From NCBI GenBank assembly GCA_002391625.1, contig DGFJ01000034.1:42299-106298 (forward strand): a stretch of 64,000 bases of DNA. Reading direction: 5' to 3'. Numbering within the stretch: position 1 is the first letter of the stretch; the number at the start of each line of letters is the position of its first letter. The notes below the pieces were generated by a model that was not told the origin of the DNA, made no database searches, and was given only the letters and a program-made list of their open reading frames with translations. The DNA comes from Ruminococcaceae bacterium UBA3903 (GTDB lineage Bacteria > Bacillota > Clostridia > Oscillospirales > Acutalibacteraceae). The position numbers were made by a program, and so were the translations under genes. Shown here piece after piece: positions 60,675 through 64,000 of the stretch.

Positions 60675-61184
60675 ATGATACACATATATTACGGAAACGG
60701 AAAAGGGAAAACAAGCCTAGCTGTAGGCTCGGCTGTACGTGGTGCTGGTGCTGGAATAAACGTTCTGTTTGTTCAATTTTTAAAATCTAACAAAAGCAGC
60801 GAGAGAAAAATATTAGAAGCCATCCCTAATATTACAGTAACTGCCTGTAGCGAAAGCTATAAATTTGTATGTAATATGTCGGAAAGCGAAAAGGAACTGG
60901 CTAAAGCACAAGCACACAAGCAATTTACGGCAGCTTCTTCATTCGTAGGTAATAATCATATGATAATCCTAGATGAAATATTCTCAGCTGTAGATGTTGG
61001 CTTTATACCAAAAGATGCACTAATTGAATTTTTAAAACGATGTCCTAAAACCACAGAGCTTATACTAACAGGACATTTTGTAAGTACAGAATTTTTAAAT
61101 CTGGCTGACTATGTATCAGAAATCAAAAAAATACGTCACCCATACGACAATGGCACACCTGCCCGAAAGGGAATAGAATTTTAA
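60675..61184 (+). CDS. cobO: Cob(I)yrinic acid a,c-diamide adenosyltransferase
   Basis: The 169-residue protein has the CobA/BtuR P-loop YYGNGKGKTSLAVG, VLFVQFLKS, the Walker-B-like MIILDEIFSAVD and the end PARKGIEF. It transfers the adenosyl group of ATP to cobalt(I) corrinoids in B12 synthesis or salvage. A shortened N-terminus lacking the extra helix of E. coli BtuR is normal in Firmicutes. The ribosome binding site AAGG is weak. No other B12 gene or B12 riboswitch is visible here. Confidence 0.93.
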   Translation: MIHIYYGNGKGKTSLAVGSAVRGAGAGINVLFVQFLKSNKSSERKILEAIPNITVTACSESYKFVCNMSESEKELAKAQAHKQFTAASSFVGNNHMIILDEIFSAVDVGFIPKDALIEFLKRCPKTTELILTGHFVSTEFLNLADYVSEIKKIRHPYDNGTPARKGIEF

Positions 61185-61214
61185 GTGGTACTGGCTAAGC
61201 CTGATATAGAGCAA

Positions 61215-61250
61215 TCCCCCCGCAAATATATTTCATCGTTTGCGGGGGGA
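61215..61250. terminator. Terminator-like hairpin between convergent cobO and acyltransferase genes
   Basis: TCCCCCCGCAAA pairs with TTTGCGGGGGGA, a strong 12-bp stem. T-runs are poor on both strands, but the position between convergent genes supports bidirectional use. Confidence 0.7.
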
Positions 61251-61277
61251 ATATAATAAAAAGTTTTGTTTAAATAT

Positions 61278-61946
61278 TTATCTTTTGTCCACTACCTCAC
61301 CAGCCTGTTTGTAAATGCTGTCCTTTGGCACAAAGCCTCTAACCATAGATAATGGATATATGTTGCTGTTTCTGCCTATTATGCTGCCTGGGTTTAAAAC
61401 TGAGTTACAGCCAACCTCAACGTTATCTCCAATAATTGCACCTAGCTTTTTCAGCCCTGTGTCCAGCTTATCGCCAGCTACGCTAATAGAGATTTTATGC
61501 TTATCTGATTTTAAATTGGATGTAATAGTACCTGCCCCTGTATGTGCTTTATAGCCTAATATAGAATCACCTACATAGTTATAGTGTGGCACCTGAACAC
61601 AATTAAACAATATAGAGCCTTTTAGCTCTGTAGAATTGCCTACTACACAGCCCTCACCCACAATAGCCTTGCCTCTAATAAATGCACAGTGGCGAACCTC
61701 TGCCCTTTCACATATAATCAATGGGCCATTCAAGAACGCTGATGGTGCAACGTTGGCACTTTTGGCTACCCAAATATCCCTGCCTATTTTATCATACTTT
61801 TCCTCTGGTAATGTAGGGCCAACCGCCATGATAAATTCGCTAATCTTTGATAATGCCTGCCACGGATACTGAATATTCTCAAACAACTCCTTTGCAATAG
61901 TCTGGTTAATATCCAGTAAATTCTCCACCTTTAACTGTTCAAACAT
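61278..61946 (-). CDS. Left-handed beta-helix (hexapeptide repeat) protein, GlmU-like acyltransferase
   Basis: The 222-residue protein has an N-terminal helical part (1-60) and hexapeptide repeats from about 65 to 200 (IWVAKSANVAPSAFLNGPLI, AFIRGKAIVGEGCVVGNSTE, IIGDNVEVGCNSVLNPGSII). The segment YVGDSILGYKAHTGAGTITS, followed by a Lys-rich loop, resembles the acetyltransferase end of GlmU. The uridylyltransferase half is absent, so it is not full GlmU; a sugar-nucleotide acyltransferase role is inferred. Upstream spacing to the small gene at 62001 is 54 bases. Confidence 0.8.
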   Translation of the reverse strand: MFEQLKVENLLDINQTIAKELFENIQYPWQALSKISEFIMAVGPTLPEEKYDKIGRDIWVAKSANVAPSAFLNGPLIICERAEVRHCAFIRGKAIVGEGCVVGNSTELKGSILFNCVQVPHYNYVGDSILGYKAHTGAGTITSNLKSDKHKISISVAGDKLDTGLKKLGAIIGDNVEVGCNSVLNPGSIIGRNSNIYPLSMVRGFVPKDSIYKQAGEVVDKR

Positions 61947-62000
61947 AAACTTCCTCCTGTTTTTTCTTTTTCATTAACATATACCCCATAAACATAACCC

Positions 62001-62243
62001 TTATTGATTATATTCGTAAAAGCCCCAATAATTTTCATCTAATTTACCCGCAATAAACATCATCGCTCTGTCACCTAAATCAATTTTATATGCTGAAAAG
62101 CTCTTTGGTGTCTTAGTTTGTGGATCTAGAACTATAACAACATCCCCTATGGTTGTCCAATTATATTTAAACAAATCAACACCCATAACACAAAACTTTT
62201 CGCTAGTAGTAGAGCATGAACCTAAAAACTTATGGCGTTTCAT
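62001..62243 (-). CDS. Hypothetical protein
   Basis: 80 residues, start MKRHKFLGSCSTTSEKFCVM, with a middle VVIVLDPQTKTPKSF and end ENYWGFYEYNQ. It has aromatic residues and two Cys near the N-terminus, no membrane segment, no recognised family. GGAGGGGG lies 8 bases before the ATG, an unusually strong site. Between PAP2 and acyltransferase genes, same direction. Confidence 0.65.
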   Translation of the reverse strand: MKRHKFLGSCSTTSEKFCVMGVDLFKYNWTTIGDVVIVLDPQTKTPKSFSAYKIDLGDRAMMFIAGKLDENYWGFYEYNQ

Positions 62244-62291
62244 ATATACCGCCCCCTCCTTTTACATTAAGGTCTGGCATATCCATAGTAT

Positions 62292-62828
62292 TTACACCAG
62301 ACTATTTTTATCCTTCCAAAAGAATTTTTTGTACACAACGTATGTTAATAAGGCACATGATATGCCTAGTAATATTCCTGCCAATACATCAGTAGGATAA
62401 TGAACAAATAAATACAGCCGTGAAAAGGCTATACAGCCTGCTAACCCTAACGCAGGTATGCCGATACGCTTATCATACAGTAGCAAAATTGTACTAGCAC
62501 AAAATGAAGAGCTAGAATGACCCGACGGAAAAGAAAAGCTGTCAGGCCGTTTTACTATCATTGAAACATCTGTAAACACATTACACGGTCTGACCCTGCA
62601 AACAATATTTTTTAGCATTACTTCCCCTAATACATAGCTAACTGAAATGGCGATTAAAAGCATTATACCATATGGTCTTGACTTTTTACCACATATTAAA
62701 GCACCGCCAATCAATATCCAAATCATACCATATTCACCTATAAAACTAAACAGTGGCATTAATATGTTAAAAATTGGATTTTGTATATATTCCCTAATAA
62801 AAACCAAGGTAGGCAAATCAAATATCAT
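62292..62828 (-). CDS. PAP2 family membrane phosphatase
   Basis: The 178-residue protein has several transmembrane helices and the three PAP2 motifs: K-N-I-V-C-R-V-R-P, FPSGHSSSS and SRLYLFVHYPTDVLAGILLG. Such enzymes dephosphorylate lipid phosphates such as undecaprenyl diphosphate or phosphatidic acid at the outer face. Its start overlaps the preceding gene by four bases (ATGA), so they are translationally coupled. Confidence 0.93.
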   Translation of the reverse strand: MIFDLPTLVFIREYIQNPIFNILMPLFSFIGEYGMIWILIGGALICGKKSRPYGIMLLIAISVSYVLGEVMLKNIVCRVRPCNVFTDVSMIVKRPDSFSFPSGHSSSSFCASTILLLYDKRIGIPALGLAGCIAFSRLYLFVHYPTDVLAGILLGISCALLTYVVYKKFFWKDKNSLV

Positions 62829-63517
62829 ACATCACTTCTCCTGAATTTTATAGAATTACATATTCTATAAACAATACTATCTGTGTTTACAAAATTACTG
62901 TTAACTTTAATTTTTATATTAAATTCACACATACCACTATGTAGTAAAATTGCAGCTCTGGCAATCACAGAAGACCTGTTGCCATATTCCATTGTAAGTA
63001 TAGCGGTATTGCCATCCACCACCATTTCTGCATATATCCTGTTTGTCATATATGCCTTGGTGATTTCCATTTGAAAAAAATCACATATTAATTTTCTTTT
63101 AAGCAAAGGAACACGTTCAACCCAAATTTCCACAGGTGATTTGTCACAGGTGGAGATTTCACAATCTGAGGAGTACGCAATAATCTGTTGATTAAACATA
63201 TTTTCTGAAAAGCTAAATGACGTAGGTATGCATAGCATAATATCATCATTACCTATGACTTTACCTGCCCCAAAGTTAAAATACCCCTCTGTTTGGACAA
63301 GCTGTACACCGTCACTCTCTGCTATTTTCTGTAATTGTTCACCCATATCAGATTTTGTATTACGTATTTGTGAGGAAACGTTGGAACTGCTGTACCCTCC
63401 GCCATAGGTGCCGTCATAACCACCCGTGATACTAGTTTTTGAGCAAGCTTGTGTATCAAGGTTTTCAACATCACTGACAGCTATGCTATAGTTAAAGCCC
63501 TGCATATTTAGTTCCAT
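62825..63517 (-). CDS. Hypothetical protein coupled to PAP2 phosphatase
   Basis: 230 residues. The N-terminal part has a Gly/Ser/Tyr-rich low-complexity segment (TGGYDGTYGGGYSSSNVSSQ) near 35; the C-terminal part is strand-rich with RAAILLHSGMCEFNIKIKV. No signal peptide or membrane helix is seen, so it is likely cytoplasmic. No family recognised. The ATG at 63517 has GGAGGTGG 10 bases upstream; the ATG at 63523 is only 4 bases from it. It shares an operon with PAP2 and has its own promoter. Confidence 0.65.
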   Translation of the reverse strand: MELNMQGFNYSIAVSDVENLDTQACSKTSITGGYDGTYGGGYSSSNVSSQIRNTKSDMGEQLQKIAESDGVQLVQTEGYFNFGAGKVIGNDDIMLCIPTSFSFSENMFNQQIIAYSSDCEISTCDKSPVEIWVERVPLLKRKLICDFFQMEITKAYMTNRIYAEMVVDGNTAILTMEYGNRSSVIARAAILLHSGMCEFNIKIKVNSNFVNTDSIVYRICNSIKFRRSDV

Positions 63518-63547
63518 CGTCATTCCACCTCCAATTTATACAAATAT

Positions 63548-63576
63548 ATTCTACTACAAAAAGCAATTATAGGCAA
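63548..63576 (-). promoter_or_regulatory. Promoter of the hypothetical-PAP2 operon
   Basis: On the minus strand TTGCCT (63576-63571), 17-base spacer, TAGAAT (63553-63548), about 30 bases before the start. Confidence 0.6.
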
Positions 63577-63781
63577 TCTAAATTCCACTTTAATTAGTAT
63601 CTTTTTTTAGCTCCTAACATATCACACATCGCTAGAACCATTATCCTCTTACTGACAACAACTAATATAATATTGATAAAATGTTTTATATTCACGTTTA
63701 TGTTTGTTCATATAATCATATCCCCAATACACATAATTGTTATATTATGTCATATTTTTTTCTGGTAATTCATAAAATTAC

Positions 63782-63810
63782 TTTACAATCTTGTTTTAGG
63801 ATGATATAAT
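63782..63810 (+). promoter_or_regulatory. Promoter of the secreted protein at the window end
   Basis: TTTACA (63782-63787), 17-base spacer, TATAAT (63805-63810). Between the divergent promoters (63577-63781) I see AT-rich DNA only. Confidence 0.75.
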
Positions 63811-63899
63811 GACTAAGTAAATTATCTTGGTGTGTTTTATCCATGTGATATTAAGAAGCCAACTAATATTTTAAAAGGTATGTTAGAGGAGGTAACGAA

Positions 63900-64000
63900 A
63901 TGAAAAAGATAGCTATTACAATTATGGCTATGATTGTTATGATTTTTTCTGTTTGTTCAGCATCTGCGGCTGACTTTATTCCTAGTCCAACTGGTCCTAC
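63900..64000 (+). CDS. Secreted protein, N-terminus only (3' end outside window)
   Basis: Thirty-three codons read MKKIAITIMAMIVMIFSVCS, then ASAADFIPSPTGPT before the window ends. This is a Sec signal peptide with likely cleavage after A-S-A-A. AGGAGGTAACGAA sits just before the ATG, a near-perfect ribosome binding site. The mature part cannot be classified. Confidence 0.85.
   Translation, partial: MKKIAITIMAMIVMIFSVCSASAADFIPSPTGP

Noticed and set aside
1..64000. CRISPR arrays, complete insertion sequences, prophage or rRNA genes
   Set aside because: No spaced repeat arrays, transposase, integrase or phage structural genes, and no rRNA sequence were seen while reading both strands.

Overview
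The window looks like a chromosomal segment of a low-GC Firmicute, most likely a gut-type Clostridia (Ruminococcaceae/Oscillospirales-like). Pointers are AT-rich DNA with TTGACA/TATAAT-type promoters, strong AGGAGG-type ribosome binding sites, a T-box leader on alaS, zinc-type S14 and L31, a dnaG-rpoD operon, ThyX in place of ThyA, and a map / KOW-protein / infA arrangement inside the ribosomal operon. Placement below class level is inference.

Layout. 1-840: end of rpmB and a flavodoxin-like gene. 838-3866: alaS with a complete promoter plus T-box leader. 3879-11285: two tandem copies of a cassette [small secreted protein - MacB/LolD-type ATPase - FtsX-type permease]. The 3879-7625 copy is intact. 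The 7912-11285 copy is decaying: an amber codon in the permease and only the 3' end of the secreted-protein gene. 11560-23282: minus-strand housekeeping genes (U32/TrhP, mltG, folate cyclo-ligase, DJ-1, GNAT, DUF2156, tmk, thyX, pyridoxal-kinase-like, corA, nucleoid-associated protein). 23556-26652: AraC regulator, tRNA-Pro, a frameshifted LuxR-type regulator and a small unknown gene. 26936-35111: D,D-carboxypeptidase, recG, tcdA, a lipoprotein / small protein / zinc-ribbon membrane protein run, and a nucleosidase-flavin-barrel fusion. 35342-43047: pyk, then divergent rpmE, yigZ, dgt, dnaG, rpoD and a zincin-like protein. 43119-44135: two small accessory genes with 59-bp direct repeats. 44241-44317: tRNA-Arg. 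44381-60124: the whole S10-spc-alpha operon (rpsJ to rplQ) with promoter and leader. 60328-64000: a membrane micropeptide, cobO, a beta-helix acyltransferase, PAP2 phosphatase, unknown genes and the start of a secreted protein.

Most notable. (1) The corA mRNA starts about 290 nt upstream of corA and carries a 27-codon leader ORF beginning Met-Ser-Pro-Glu-Pro-Asp. Its stop sits at the corA Shine-Dalgarno, and it contains three segments able to form two mutually exclusive hairpins. This suggests a Clostridial Mg2+-sensing leader peptide analogous to enterobacterial mgtL/corL. (2) The duplicated ABC/secreted-protein cassette with one copy decaying. (3) Two distant intergenic loci share a hairpin with a conserved loop and covarying outer stem, a candidate undescribed RNA element. 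(4) A nucleosidase fused to a flavin-binding split barrel in which the usual catalytic Asp is Asn. (5) An attenuator-like terminator inside the S10 operon leader.

All calls come from reading the sequence; no database search was run. Start codons were moved from the longest ORF wherever the ribosome binding site pointed to an internal start.
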